A DNA stretch of 64,000 bases from Nocardia ignorata NBRC 108230 (GCF_001612905.1 NZ_BDBI01000030.1:1-64000), one strand, 5' to 3'. Positions 16,066 through 25,666 are shown, counted from the stretch's first letter. Program-made: numbers and translations. The notes: a model not told the origin generated them from the letters alone.

Positions 16066-16202
16066 GGGCCCTCCTTTGTGGAGAAGGGTGCGCTCGGTGT
16101 GTGTCGGTGAGGGGTCCGTGGGTGTTGAGGGGTGGTTGAGAAGTGCTCTCGGTGGGGTGGGGCGGTTGGTGAGGTGTGAGGAAGGGATAACGTGGTGCTT
16201 AC

Positions 16203-16222
16203 TTTCTGTCACTTGATAGAAA
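16203..16222. promoter_or_regulatory. palindromic operator candidate for the GntR regulator
   Basis: TTTCTGTCACTTGATAGAAA has 9-bp arms with one mismatch around a 2-bp centre. It lies 26 bp upstream of the GntR start, in the divergent region shared with the small membrane protein, and contains a TTGATA that could serve as a -35 hexamer for a TAGCGT -10 box at 16234-16239. Confidence 0.6.
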
Positions 16223-16247
16223 TTCGGGGCGCCTAGCGTATACAGGC

Positions 16248-16940
16248 ATGTCGACAAGGGTGGGTACCGCGGGGGAATCGCTGCGTGACGTGGTGTATTC
16301 CACCTTGCGTGGGGAGTTGATGAACGGGGATATCCGGTTCGGGGAGCGGCTCACCGAGCCGAAGCTTTCGGCGCGGTTCGGGATGTCGCGGACGCCTGTG
16401 CGGGAAGCGTTGACGATGCTGTGCTCGGATGGGCTGCTCCAACGGGAGGAGTTCGGGTTCAGTCCGGTGCGGCCGAGTGTCGCGCGGATTCGGGATCTGT
16501 ACGAGCTGCGGCTCACCCTCGAACTCGGCGGGATGACCCGGATCATGGACAACCCGGACCTCACCCACGACGCGGAGGGCCTGCGGGCCGAACAGCAGCG
16601 CTGGCTGACCCTGCGGGCCGACCCGCCCGCCAAGGAACCGGGGTTCGTCGTGGTCGACGAGGAATTCCACGTCGCCCTGCTGACGGCGGCGGGCAATGCG
16701 GAACTCGTGCGCGCGCTGGTGGCGGTGAACTCCCGGATCCGGCATGTGCGGATGTACGACTTCATGATCAACAACCGGATCGAGACGACGATCAGCGAGC
16801 ATCTCGGCATCCTCGACGCCGTGTTCGCGCGGGATCTCCCCCGCGCACACCGGCTGCTGCACACCCACATCGGTGATTCGCTCGATGTCGTGCTCGAGCG
16901 GATCTCGCGGGCGATCGCCGCCATGTCCATGAGCGAATAG
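16248..16940 (+). CDS. GntR-family transcription regulator (FCD/FadR subfamily)
   Basis: A 230-residue regulator. The N-terminal winged helix-turn-helix is visible in LTEPKLSARFGMSRTPVREAL, typical of GntR proteins, and the all-helical FCD ligand domain follows (DLYELRLTLELGG, DEEFHVALLTAAGN, EHLGILDAVFARDLPRAHRLL), including the Asp/His residues that usually bind metal and a carboxylate ligand. It is 8 bp upstream of the allophanate hydrolase gene and so is probably its local regulator, responding to a urea- or pyrimidine-derived acid. A 20-bp palindrome lies just upstream. Confidence 0.92.
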   Translation: MSTRVGTAGESLRDVVYSTLRGELMNGDIRFGERLTEPKLSARFGMSRTPVREALTMLCSDGLLQREEFGFSPVRPSVARIRDLYELRLTLELGGMTRIMDNPDLTHDAEGLRAEQQRWLTLRADPPAKEPGFVVVDEEFHVALLTAAGNAELVRALVAVNSRIRHVRMYDFMINNRIETTISEHLGILDAVFARDLPRAHRLLHTHIGDSLDVVLERISRAIAAMSMSE

Positions 16941-16948
16941 AGGAACCG

Positions 16949-18634
16949 ATGCCCGAATCGCCCACCATCCGGGTCGCCGCCGCCTATCAGCGGATCGCCG
17001 AGGTCGACAGGCCGGAGGCCTGGATCACATTGCGCCCGCAGAGCGAACTCGATACCGAGGCACGGGAATTGGAGCGAAGGCTCGCCGACGGCGCCGAGCT
17101 CCCGTTGGCAGGCCTGCTCCTCGCGGTGAAGGACAATGTCGATGTCGCGGGCCTGCCGACCACCGCCGCGTGCCCCGAGTTCGCCTACACGCCGACCGAA
17201 ACCGCCTCGGCCGTGCAGCGACTGACAGACGCGGGCGCACTGATCCTCGGCAAGACCAACCTCGATCAGTTCGCCACCGGTCTGGTCGGCACCCGCAGCC
17301 CGTACGGCGCGGTCCGCCACGCCCGACATCCCGAATTGGTCTCCGGCGGTTCGAGTTCCGGTTCCGCCGTCGCGGTGGCCCTCGGCATCGCCGATATCGC
17401 GATCGGCACCGATACGGCCGGTTCGGGCCGTGTCCCGGCCGCCTTCCACGGCATCGTCGGGATCAAGGCGAGTCTCGGCATCATCCCGGCCCACGGTGTG
17501 GTCCCGGCCTGCGCCGACTACGACGCCGTCACCGTCTTCGCAGGCACGCTCGACCTCGCCGTCACGGCCGCCGCGATCATGGCGGGCCCGGATGCGGGCG
17601 ATCCACGCAGCCGCACTTGGCCCGCGGATGTCCCCTTGGCGGGCACCCGGAAACTGGCCATCCCTCACGACCTCAGCCCGCTGAGCACCGAATACCGCGC
17701 CGCTTTCGCCGAAACAGTTGCGGCCCTGCGCGATCAGGGCGCCCAGATCACCGAGGTGGACATCACCCCACTACTCGACGCCGCCCGCCTCCTCTACGAC
17801 GGCGCCATCGTCGCCGAACGCTATGCGGCGGTCGGTGAATTCGTCGACAAAGGCGCGAAGGGCCTGGACAAGACCGTCGCCGGCATCATCAGTGCGGCAA
17901 AGCATCTGGATGCCCATGCCTTCGCCACAGACCTCGAAACCCTCGCCGAAATCCGCGCGGAGGCCAAGGCCCTACTCGCCGACTACGACGGCCTGCTCCT
18001 GCCGACAACCACCGAACACCCCACCATCGCGGCAGTGCAGGCCGATCCGCTGACGATCAACCGCCGCCTCGGCACCTACACCAACTTCTGCAACCTCCTC
18101 GACCTCGCCGCCGTCGCCGTCCCCGGCGCCACGACAACCGACGGCCTCCCCTTCGGCGTGATGGTGGTTGTCCCCACCTTCGCCGACCAGATCGCCGTCG
18201 ACCTCGCCGCGCTCATCACCGGCACCCCAGCGCCCCTGCTGGTGAAAACCGGTGTGCCGCTGGCCGTTTTCGGCGCCCACCTGCGCGGCCAACTTCTGCA
18301 CTGGCAGCTGGAAGACCTGGGCGCCCGCTTCGCAGGCGAGATCACCACCAGCGACGCTTACCGCCTCACCGCCCTGGACACCACCCCGCCGAAACCGGGC
18401 CTGGTCCGCCACGGCGCCGGCCTCGGCGCCCCCATCGCAGGCGAACTGTTCCTGCTCTCCCCTGGCGCACTCGGCCGCTTCCTCGCCGACCTACCCGCAC
18501 CCATGGCCTTGACGAGCATCGAATTGTCCGACGGTACAACAGTTGTGGGCTTCGCCTGCACCTACGACGCGGCCGTGGCCGCCACCGACATCACGCGCTA
18601 TGGATCTTGGCCACGGTATCTGCGGGAACACTGA
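16949..18634 (+). CDS. atzF: allophanate hydrolase (amidase-signature family)
   Basis: A 561-residue enzyme predicted to hydrolyse allophanate to ammonia and CO2. The amidase-signature triad is visible: Lys60 (LAVKDNVDV), the cis-Ser in SGGSSSGSAVAVALG (about 135) and the nucleophile Ser158 in TDTAGSGRVPA. A C-terminal domain (~450-561; GAHLRGQLLHWQLEDLGA) resembles the small domain of AtzF/DUR1,2 proteins. Urea carboxylase, the usual partner, is not present nearby, so allophanate may come from elsewhere on the genome, from cyanuric acid/biuret-type degradation or from pyrimidine catabolism. Its last 44 bp overlap the convergent arsenate reductase gene. Confidence 0.9.
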   Translation: MPESPTIRVAAAYQRIAEVDRPEAWITLRPQSELDTEARELERRLADGAELPLAGLLLAVKDNVDVAGLPTTAACPEFAYTPTETASAVQRLTDAGALILGKTNLDQFATGLVGTRSPYGAVRHARHPELVSGGSSSGSAVAVALGIADIAIGTDTAGSGRVPAAFHGIVGIKASLGIIPAHGVVPACADYDAVTVFAGTLDLAVTAAAIMAGPDAGDPRSRTWPADVPLAGTRKLAIPHDLSPLSTEYRAAFAETVAALRDQGAQITEVDITPLLDAARLLYDGAIVAERYAAVGEFVDKGAKGLDKTVAGIISAAKHLDAHAFATDLETLAEIRAEAKALLADYDGLLLPTTTEHPTIAAVQADPLTINRRLGTYTNFCNLLDLAAVAVPGATTTDGLPFGVMVVVPTFADQIAVDLAALITGTPAPLLVKTGVPLAVFGAHLRGQLLHWQLEDLGARFAGEITTSDAYRLTALDTTPPKPGLVRHGAGLGAPIAGELFLLSPGALGRFLADLPAPMALTSIELSDGTTVVGFACTYDAAVAATDITRYGSWPRYLREH

Positions 18635-19253
18635 TCCCGAGTTCGGCGAGCAGACCCGTCACCCGGCGGCCGATATCGTCGCGGACGGGTCGCACCTGCT
18701 CCACCTCGAGACCGGCGGGGTCCTCGATGATCCATTCCTCGTAGCGCACGCCGGGAACCAGCGGGCAGGTGTCACCGCAGCCCATGGTGACGATCACGTC
18801 GGCGGCGCGGATGATCTCGTCGGTCCACGGCTTGGGGTATTCGCGGGAGATGTCGATCCCCACCTCGGCCATCGCGGCGACCGCCGCCGGATTGAGCTGC
18901 CCACCGGGCACCGATCCGCCCGACCAGGCCACGGCTCGGTTCAGGGCGAGCGCCTCGAAGTAGCCGAGCGCCATCTGGGAACGGCCCGCGTTGTGGGTGC
19001 ACAGGAACAGCACGGTCGGCCGCGGCTTGGCCACCTTGCCTTCGATCTTGGCGACGGCGTTCAGGCGCTGGGCGGCGAACCGCTCGGCCAGCAACGGGAG
19101 GTACAACGTCACCGTCGCTCGTGCCGCGAAATCCTCGTAGGAACTGTGGAGGAACTGGTGAATCGTCGCCGGATCGAACATTGTCGCGAACTCTTCACGC
19201 AACCGTTCTTCGGCACGATCAAGGGCATCGGAGTGCTCGGTTATGTCGACCAC
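18591..19253 (-). CDS. arsC: arsenate reductase with N-terminal three-helix domain (LMW-phosphatase type)
   Basis: A 220-residue protein: ~75 helical residues (RLREEFATMFDPATIHQFLH) precede a low-molecular-weight tyrosine-phosphatase fold with the P-loop FLCTHNAGRSQMA. Other features are VTMGCGDTCPLVPG and DPAGLEVEQVRPVRDDI. This fused form is found in actinobacterial arsenate reductases that use mycothiol/mycoredoxin or thioredoxin to reduce As(V) to As(III). No ArsR, efflux pump or arsenical transporter is adjacent, so it is a lone detoxification gene here. The 3' end overlaps allophanate hydrolase tail to tail. GTG/ATG choice near 19253 is not critical to the fold. Confidence 0.88.
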   Translation of the reverse strand: MVDITEHSDALDRAEERLREEFATMFDPATIHQFLHSSYEDFAARATVTLYLPLLAERFAAQRLNAVAKIEGKVAKPRPTVLFLCTHNAGRSQMALGYFEALALNRAVAWSGGSVPGGQLNPAAVAAMAEVGIDISREYPKPWTDEIIRAADVIVTMGCGDTCPLVPGVRYEEWIIEDPAGLEVEQVRPVRDDIGRRVTGLLAELGISVPADTVAKIHSA

Positions 19254-19587
19254 TCCTCAACCCTTACCGCACTGTCCACGTAACGCAAACGACCGGGCCG
19301 CTCACCCCTCGTCGACCGGCCCGGCCGATATCCTCTTGTGACACCCCATCGGAAGCGGCTTCGGTTGTAGTCCTCGGTGTGGTTACCGTCGGCAGTTCGT
19401 CTTCAGCGTCTGGAAGAGCCACCCTCCGGCTACACCGCCGGGTCCGGCTGATCACCCCTCGAGACCTGCCGGACCCGGTTGCTCCCGGTGCCCGAGAAAA
19501 GAATGCGACCTGGGTCTCTAGAGGTTCTTAAGAACAACTTGTCGGTTCTCGGCGAGAATGGAAGGACCGAAGAGATGGAGTACGACG

Positions 19588-19647
19588 ATGGAGACGATGA
19601 TCGTCTGGTTGCTGGCGAGCCTGCTGTACTGGTTCAGCAACTTCTGA
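19588..19647 (+). CDS. putative 19-aa membrane peptide
   Basis: A very short reading frame, ATG to TGA, encoding METMIVWLLASLLYWFSNF, almost entirely a membrane helix rich in Trp, Leu and Phe. A GGAG (19577-19580) lies 7 nt before the start and a strong hairpin begins 10 nt after the stop, so the three elements form a self-contained transcription and translation unit in an otherwise gene-free 700-bp gap. There is no homology evidence; it could be a regulatory membrane peptide, a type I toxin-like peptide or a chance open frame. Confidence 0.4.
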   Translation: METMIVWLLASLLYWFSNF

Positions 19648-19657
19648 CACGCACAAC

Positions 19658-19683
19658 GGCGCGGAGCCGAACAGCTCCGCGCC
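19658..19683 (+). terminator. hairpin terminator after the 19-aa frame
   Basis: A perfect 10-bp stem, GGCGCGGAGC (19658-19667) and GCTCCGCGCC (19674-19683), with a 6-nt loop. It is 10 nt downstream of the tiny open frame's stop codon. Confidence 0.75.
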
Positions 19684-19961
19684 CCGACCTCCTCGGGCAG
19701 TGAGCAGCGTCACCACCCGGATCCCGGAATAGTTCGCGGGGCGCACCGGTTGAACACCACTGTCGGCGTCCGAACAGCCCCGGGCCTCACCCCTTTGTCG
19801 CTACGAGCGACCACTCGCCGAGAGGCGCTTGTGGGTCGTCGACACCCTGACCGGATCGTCCCACGCGATCCGTTCGACTCGCGAACGCCGCCAGGTCACC
19901 CTCATCGACCTGGCGGCGTTCGTCGTTTCTCGGGTCGCGCCGGTGACCGCGATGCTCGACG
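19684..19961 (+). other. gene-free leader region upstream of the APC permease, with a strong hairpin
   Basis: No convincing gene is seen here. The one notable element is a perfect 16-bp inverted repeat (CGAACGCCGCCAGGTC at 19882-19897, complement at 19907-19922) with a 9-nt loop, ending 39 bp before the permease start. It could terminate transcription coming from upstream or act as an attenuator for the permease. No T-run follows it. Confidence 0.6.
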
Positions 19962-21200
19962 ATGGTGTCCATGGAGCTGACGCGGGGTCTCGGTCTGCGC
20001 GACTGTGTGGTGATCGGGCTCGGCGCCATGATCGGTGCCGGGGTGTTCGCCGCGCTCGGCCCCGCCGCCGGTGCGGCCGGGTCATGGATGCTGCTCGCCT
20101 TGGGCATCGCGGCCGTCGTCGCCTATTGCAATGCCCAGTCCTCGGCCCGGCTGGCCGCGCTCTATCCCGTGTCGGGCGGGACGTACGTGTACGGACGGGA
20201 GCGGCTCGGACCGTTCTGGGGGTACCTGGCCGGCTGGGGGTTCGTGGTCGGGAAGACCGCCTCGTGCGCGGCGATGGCGTTGACGGTCGGCAGCTACGCG
20301 TGGCCCGAACACGCGCACGTGGTCGCGGTGGCGGCGGTGGTCGTCATCACGGGCATCAACTATGTGGGTGTGCAGAAGTCGGCGCTGGCCACACGGGTGA
20401 TCGTGGGGTCGGTGCTCGCCGTGCTCGCGACTGTCGTGGTGGCCGGGATCAGTGGAAGTCATTCGGCGGCAATCGTTCTCGATGACGAGATCGGCCCGTA
20501 CGGCGTGCTGCAGGCGGCCGGGCTGCTGTTCTTCGCCTTCGCCGGGTACGCGCGCATCGCGACCCTCGGCGAGGAAGTGCGCGACCCACAACAAACCATT
20601 CCGCGTGCGATCATGCTGGCACTCGCCGGTGCCCTCGCGGTGTACACGCTGGTCGCGGTGGCCGCCCTGCTGACCCTGGGCTCCGGCGGACTGGCCGCCG
20701 CGCACGACCCGCTCGCCCGCGTCGTCGAAGCCGCGGGCGCCGGGTGGCTGGCGCCGGTGGTGCGGGTCGGGGCAGTGCTCGCGGCGGCCGGTTCGCTGAT
20801 GGCGTTGATCCTCGGCGTCTCGCGCACCACGCTGGCGATGGCGCGCGACGGGCACCTGCCCGCCACCTTGGCCGCCGTCCATCCGCGCTATTCGGTGCCG
20901 CACCACGCCGAACTCGCCGTCGGTGCGGTGGTCGCCGTGCTCGCGGCGACCGTCGACCTGCGCGCCGCCATCGGGTTCTCCTCGTTCGCGGTCCTCGCCT
21001 ACTACCTGATCGCCAATCTATCGGCCGCCACCCTGAGCACTGCCGAAAACCGTCCGGCGCGGTGGGTTCCGGTGGTGGGTGCGCTCGGCTGTGTGGTGGT
21101 CGGCTTCTCGTTGCCGATCGGCTCCGTGCTGGCCGGACTCGCGGTTCTCGCCCTCGGCGCGGCGGTATACGGAGTGCGGCGGAACATACCCGCGGGTTAG
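19962..21200 (+). CDS. APC-superfamily amino acid permease
   Basis: A 412-residue inner-membrane permease with about 11-12 hydrophobic helices. The APC signature at helix 1 is GLGAMIGAGVFAALGPAAG, followed by the helix-2 region YPVSGGTYVYGRERLGPFWGYLAGW and FAGYARIATLGEEVRDPQQTIPRAI, both typical of amino acid-polyamine-organocation transporters. The substrate cannot be read from the sequence. The start may be the ATG at 19962 or 19971. A 16-bp hairpin just upstream could affect its expression. No biosynthetic partner is adjacent. Confidence 0.88.
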   Translation: MVSMELTRGLGLRDCVVIGLGAMIGAGVFAALGPAAGAAGSWMLLALGIAAVVAYCNAQSSARLAALYPVSGGTYVYGRERLGPFWGYLAGWGFVVGKTASCAAMALTVGSYAWPEHAHVVAVAAVVVITGINYVGVQKSALATRVIVGSVLAVLATVVVAGISGSHSAAIVLDDEIGPYGVLQAAGLLFFAFAGYARIATLGEEVRDPQQTIPRAIMLALAGALAVYTLVAVAALLTLGSGGLAAAHDPLARVVEAAGAGWLAPVVRVGAVLAAAGSLMALILGVSRTTLAMARDGHLPATLAAVHPRYSVPHHAELAVGAVVAVLAATVDLRAAIGFSSFAVLAYYLIANLSAATLSTAENRPARWVPVVGALGCVVVGFSLPIGSVLAGLAVLALGAAVYGVRRNIPAG

Positions 21201-21237
21201 GGGCCTCGCTTTACGGGTTACGGCGCCGCGAGCGAAC

Positions 21238-21243
21238 TAACCT
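21238..21243 (+). promoter_or_regulatory. -10 box (TAACCT) for the secreted serine hydrolase
   Basis: TAACCT fits TANNNT and ends 6 nt before the ATG at 21250; no ribosome site is seen, suggesting a leaderless transcript. Confidence 0.5.
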
Positions 21244-21249
21244 CGAATT

Positions 21250-22590
21250 ATGCGAATCAGGGGTGTTCTCGCAGGGGTATTCGTCACGGCGCTGGTATCG
21301 GCGACGCTGTTCGCCGCCCCCGCCCAGAGTGCACCGACGACCACGTGCGAGGCGACCTCCGCCCGCGACCTGGAACGCGCCGAACCCGAAGCGGTCGGCC
21401 TCGATTCGGCGAAACTCACCGAGGCACTGCAGTTCGCGGCCACCCGCAACCGGCTCAATGTGCAGGTGTTCCGGCACAACTGCCTGGTCGGCGAGGGGTT
21501 GCGCAATCATGAGACCGGCAAGGTGGCGTGGAACATCTGGAGCGTCACCAAATCGGTGACATCCATGCTCGCCGGAATCGCTTCGGACCAGGGGAAACTC
21601 GCCATCGACGCCCCTATCGACCGCTACCTGCCACCTGGTCTCGGCGATGCGACGCACCGGTCGATCACCGTGGAACACCTGCTCACCGAAACCTCCGGGA
21701 TGAAGGTCGGTGTGCTCACCGAGGGCATCACCGCCGTGGTGCCGGTCGACCCGAACAGCGCGGTGCAGGCGCTGGCCGTCCCGCTGGCGAACCCGCCGGG
21801 CACGGCGTTCAGTTACAGCCAACGCAATGTCGACTTGCTGTCGTATGTCATCGAATTGGCGGTCGGCGAACCGCTGCAGCAGTTCGCGCAGCGCGAGCTG
21901 TTCGACCCGCTCGGCATCCCCGCCTCCGACTACTACTGGGCGCGTGACCGTTCCGGGCACACCTACGGCTACGCCCACCTGATGCTGCCGCCCGACGACC
22001 TCGCCAAGGTGGGCCTGCTCGTCGCCAACGACGGCCGTTGGGGCGCCGAGCAGGTGATCTCTGCCGACTACCTGCGCAGAGCGCGCACGCCGTCGAAGCA
22101 GAACCCCTGTTACGGCTACCTGTTCTGGGTGGGTGCCGGGTGCAACGAGTCACCCGAATTCTTGCCGGACAACACGTTTTTCATGTCGGGCCTGGCCCTG
22201 CAGAACGTCTTCTTCCTGCCCGAGCTGGACATGATGGTGATGTGGACCGGCGCCTTCGGCAACATCTCCGCATACGGCCCGAGCGGCATCCTCGCCCACG
22301 CCGAGGAACTCCCCCACGAATTCTTCCGCCGCCTCTTCGCCGCCGTCACCGACGCCCCCGTCCCGACGCCCGCCCCCTACGTCGAACCACCCCTGAACTT
22401 CGACCCGAAATCCCTGGTAGACGCCGAAATCCTGCTGGCCGTCTTCGGCATCGGCCCCGGCGCCTATCCCGGCTGCACCGTCTTCAACTGCCTCAACCAA
22501 CCCCTTGCCGCCCCCTTCGCCAGCATTCCCCCCGGCTGCGCCATCCTCGCCTGCGTAGGCAACGACCCCCGAACCCCCGGCATCCGCTGA
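21250..22590 (+). CDS. secreted serine hydrolase of the beta-lactamase/esterase class C family
   Basis: A 446-residue exported protein. The signal peptide ends near AAPAQSA (about residue 28). The catalytic SxxK is S98-V-T-K101 in NIWSVTKSVTS, and the Tyr motif is SYSQRN (YSQ, replacing the commoner YxN). This places it among class C beta-lactamase-like esterases/D-aminopeptidases rather than resistance enzymes. The last ~90 residues are Pro-rich with Cys pairs (GCTVFNCL, GCAILACVG), probably disulfide-bonded outside the cell. The substrate is unknown. Ends at a hairpin shared with the convergent asd gene. Confidence 0.87.
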   Translation: MRIRGVLAGVFVTALVSATLFAAPAQSAPTTTCEATSARDLERAEPEAVGLDSAKLTEALQFAATRNRLNVQVFRHNCLVGEGLRNHETGKVAWNIWSVTKSVTSMLAGIASDQGKLAIDAPIDRYLPPGLGDATHRSITVEHLLTETSGMKVGVLTEGITAVVPVDPNSAVQALAVPLANPPGTAFSYSQRNVDLLSYVIELAVGEPLQQFAQRELFDPLGIPASDYYWARDRSGHTYGYAHLMLPPDDLAKVGLLVANDGRWGAEQVISADYLRRARTPSKQNPCYGYLFWVGAGCNESPEFLPDNTFFMSGLALQNVFFLPELDMMVMWTGAFGNISAYGPSGILAHAEELPHEFFRRLFAAVTDAPVPTPAPYVEPPLNFDPKSLVDAEILLAVFGIGPGAYPGCTVFNCLNQPLAAPFASIPPGCAILACVGNDPRTPGIR

Positions 22591-22592
22591 CA

Positions 22593-22624
22593 AAGCCGGG
22601 CCACCCCGCAGGGTGCCCCGGCTT
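22593..22624. terminator. bidirectional terminator between the serine hydrolase and asd
   Basis: A bulged hairpin, AAGCCGGG (22593-22600) and CACCC pairing with GGGTG and CCCGGCTT (22617-22624), starts 2 bp after the hydrolase stop and ends 13 bp before the asd stop. Confidence 0.8.
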
Positions 22625-22637
22625 CGGAAAGTACCTG

Positions 22638-23672
22638 TCAGCGGTTGTTCAGCAGAACTTCCGCGATCTGAATCGTGTTCAGCGCGGCACCCTTTCGCAG
22701 GTTGTCGCCCGAGATGAACAGGGCGAGGCCCCGCCCGTTCGGCACACCCGGATCCTGACGAATGCGCCCGACGAGCGAATCGTCCTGACCCGCGGCTGCC
22801 AGCGGAGTCGGCACGTCGACCAACCGCACGCCCGGCGCCTTCGCCAGCAACTCTTGGGCCTGCTGCACCGAAATCGGTTCGGCGAATTCGGCGTTGATCG
22901 ACAGCGAGTGCCCGGTGAACACCGGCACGCGCACACAGGTGCCGCTCACCAGCAGGTCGGGCAGGCCGAGGATCTTGCGGCTCTCGTTGCGCAGCTTCTG
23001 GTCTTCGTCGGTCTCACCGGAGCCGTCGTCCACGAGCGCGCCCGCGAGCGGGATCACGTCGAAGGCGATGGGCGCCACGTACTTGTTCGGGGCGGGGAAG
23101 TCGACGGCCGAACCGTCGTGCACCAGCTTCTCGGCGTCGGCGGCCACCGCGCGCACCTGCGAGGCGAGCTCGTCGACACCGGCCAGTCCGGAACCCGACA
23201 CCGCCTGGTACGACGATACGATCAGACGCTGCAGCCCGGCCACGTCGTGCAGCGGCTTGAGCACCGGCATCGCGGCCATGGTCGTGCAGTTCGGGTTGGC
23301 GATGATGCCCTTGGGCAGCGAGCGGGTGACTTCGGGGTTGACCTCCGAGACCACCAGCGGCACATCGGGATCCTTGCGCCAAGCCGAGGAGTTGTCGATG
23401 ACGGTGACACCGGCGGCGGCGAAGCGCGGCGCCTGCACCCGCGACATGGTCGCCCCGGCGGAGAACAGCGCGATGTCGAGACCCGACGGATCGGCGGTCT
23501 CGGTGTCTTCGACGACGATCTCGCCGCCGCGCCACGGCAGCGTCTTACCGGCCGAGCGCGCGGAGGCGAAGAAGCGCACCTCGTCGGCCGGGAAGTTGCG
23601 CTCCTCGAGCAGTTTGCGCATGACGGCGCCGACCTGACCGGTCGCGCCGACAACACCTACACGTACACCCAT
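22638..23672 (-). CDS. asd: aspartate-semialdehyde dehydrogenase
   Basis: A 344-residue enzyme that reduces aspartyl phosphate to aspartate semialdehyde with NADPH, feeding lysine, diaminopimelate, methionine and threonine synthesis. The dinucleotide-binding motif VGVVGATGQVGAVM is at the N-terminus, the catalytic Cys is in GIIANPNCTTMAAM, and the substrate-binding region VSSYQAVSGSGLAGVDEL follows. It starts 2 bp after the aspartokinase stop, so the two form an operon in the order ask-asd, as in other Corynebacteriales (Rv3709c-Rv3708c). Length is normal. Confidence 0.97.
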   Translation of the reverse strand: MGVRVGVVGATGQVGAVMRKLLEERNFPADEVRFFASARSAGKTLPWRGGEIVVEDTETADPSGLDIALFSAGATMSRVQAPRFAAAGVTVIDNSSAWRKDPDVPLVVSEVNPEVTRSLPKGIIANPNCTTMAAMPVLKPLHDVAGLQRLIVSSYQAVSGSGLAGVDELASQVRAVAADAEKLVHDGSAVDFPAPNKYVAPIAFDVIPLAGALVDDGSGETDEDQKLRNESRKILGLPDLLVSGTCVRVPVFTGHSLSINAEFAEPISVQQAQELLAKAPGVRLVDVPTPLAAAGQDDSLVGRIRQDPGVPNGRGLALFISGDNLRKGAALNTIQIAEVLLNNR

Positions 23673-23674
23673 GA

Positions 23675-24940
<1,266 letters not shown>

Positions 24941-25076
24941 AGCAAGGTCCTTCGCGATCGGGTATCAGTTCGGTATCAGGGACCTAGAGTACCGGCCGCC
25001 GGTCCCGTGATCTGCCGCTACCTCCCTGACCTGTGCAAAACGACACAGGCTCGTCACCTGTGCACGATCTCGGCGA

Positions 25077-25649
25077 TCAGGCCCGTTCGAACCAGGTGAC
25101 CTGGGCGCCGTTCCCGTAGACCTCGCGCCGCACGGCGGTGAAACTTGTCGGTTGGAAGACGCCGCCGAAGGCCGGAATGCCGCTGCCCGCGACGACGGGA
25201 TAGCTCTTGACGATCATCTCGTCGATCTCGCCGAGGAGCTGACCGGCCAGCTTCCCGCCGCCGCACAGCCAGATGTCGAGCCCGTCCCGGCGCTTGAGTT
25301 CGCGGACGAATTCCACCGCGTCACCGGAGACGACCTCGACGTTCGGGTGGTCGACCTCGAGTGCCGAGGAGAAGACGTACTGCTTCAGGTGCGCGAACGG
25401 GTCGACCGCGCCGACGAGCAACCCCGGTTCATAGGTGCCGCGACCCATCAGCACGGTGTCCCAGCGCTTGTTCGGCGCATCGACTTCCATGCCGACATGG
25501 GCGCGCATGTGCGTGGGGATGGAGTCGGGGAACTCAGCTCCGAGGGCGGCCTCGTACTCCGGGGTGACCGGGTAGAAGTCGACTTCACCGCCGGGACCTG
25601 CGATGTAGCCGTCGAGGGAGACGCCGATGTAGTAGACAAGCTTTCGCAT
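25077..25649 (-). CDS. dihydrofolate reductase-family protein (RibD C-terminal domain type)
   Basis: A 190-residue protein of the DHFR-like/RibD reductase fold, with KLVYYIGVSLDGYIAGPGG at the N-terminus, RWDTVLMGRGTYEPG in the middle and the NADPH-binding DIWLCGGGKLAGQLL near residue 130. Such stand-alone proteins (YyaP/YwjB-like) are NADPH-dependent reductases of unknown substrate and are often placed beside TetR regulators, as here. It is divergent from the TetR gene at 25721 with an operator-like palindrome between, so it is likely repressed by that regulator. Confidence 0.88.
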   Translation of the reverse strand: MRKLVYYIGVSLDGYIAGPGGEVDFYPVTPEYEAALGAEFPDSIPTHMRAHVGMEVDAPNKRWDTVLMGRGTYEPGLLVGAVDPFAHLKQYVFSSALEVDHPNVEVVSGDAVEFVRELKRRDGLDIWLCGGGKLAGQLLGEIDEMIVKSYPVVAGSGIPAFGGVFQPTSFTAVRREVYGNGAQVTWFERA

Positions 25650-25666
25650 GGTTACCGCCTCAGTTG

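Noticed and set aside
19829..20485. 218-codon frame overlapping the APC permease start
   Set aside because: Arg-rich, contains the hairpin and runs out of frame through the permease; no domain.
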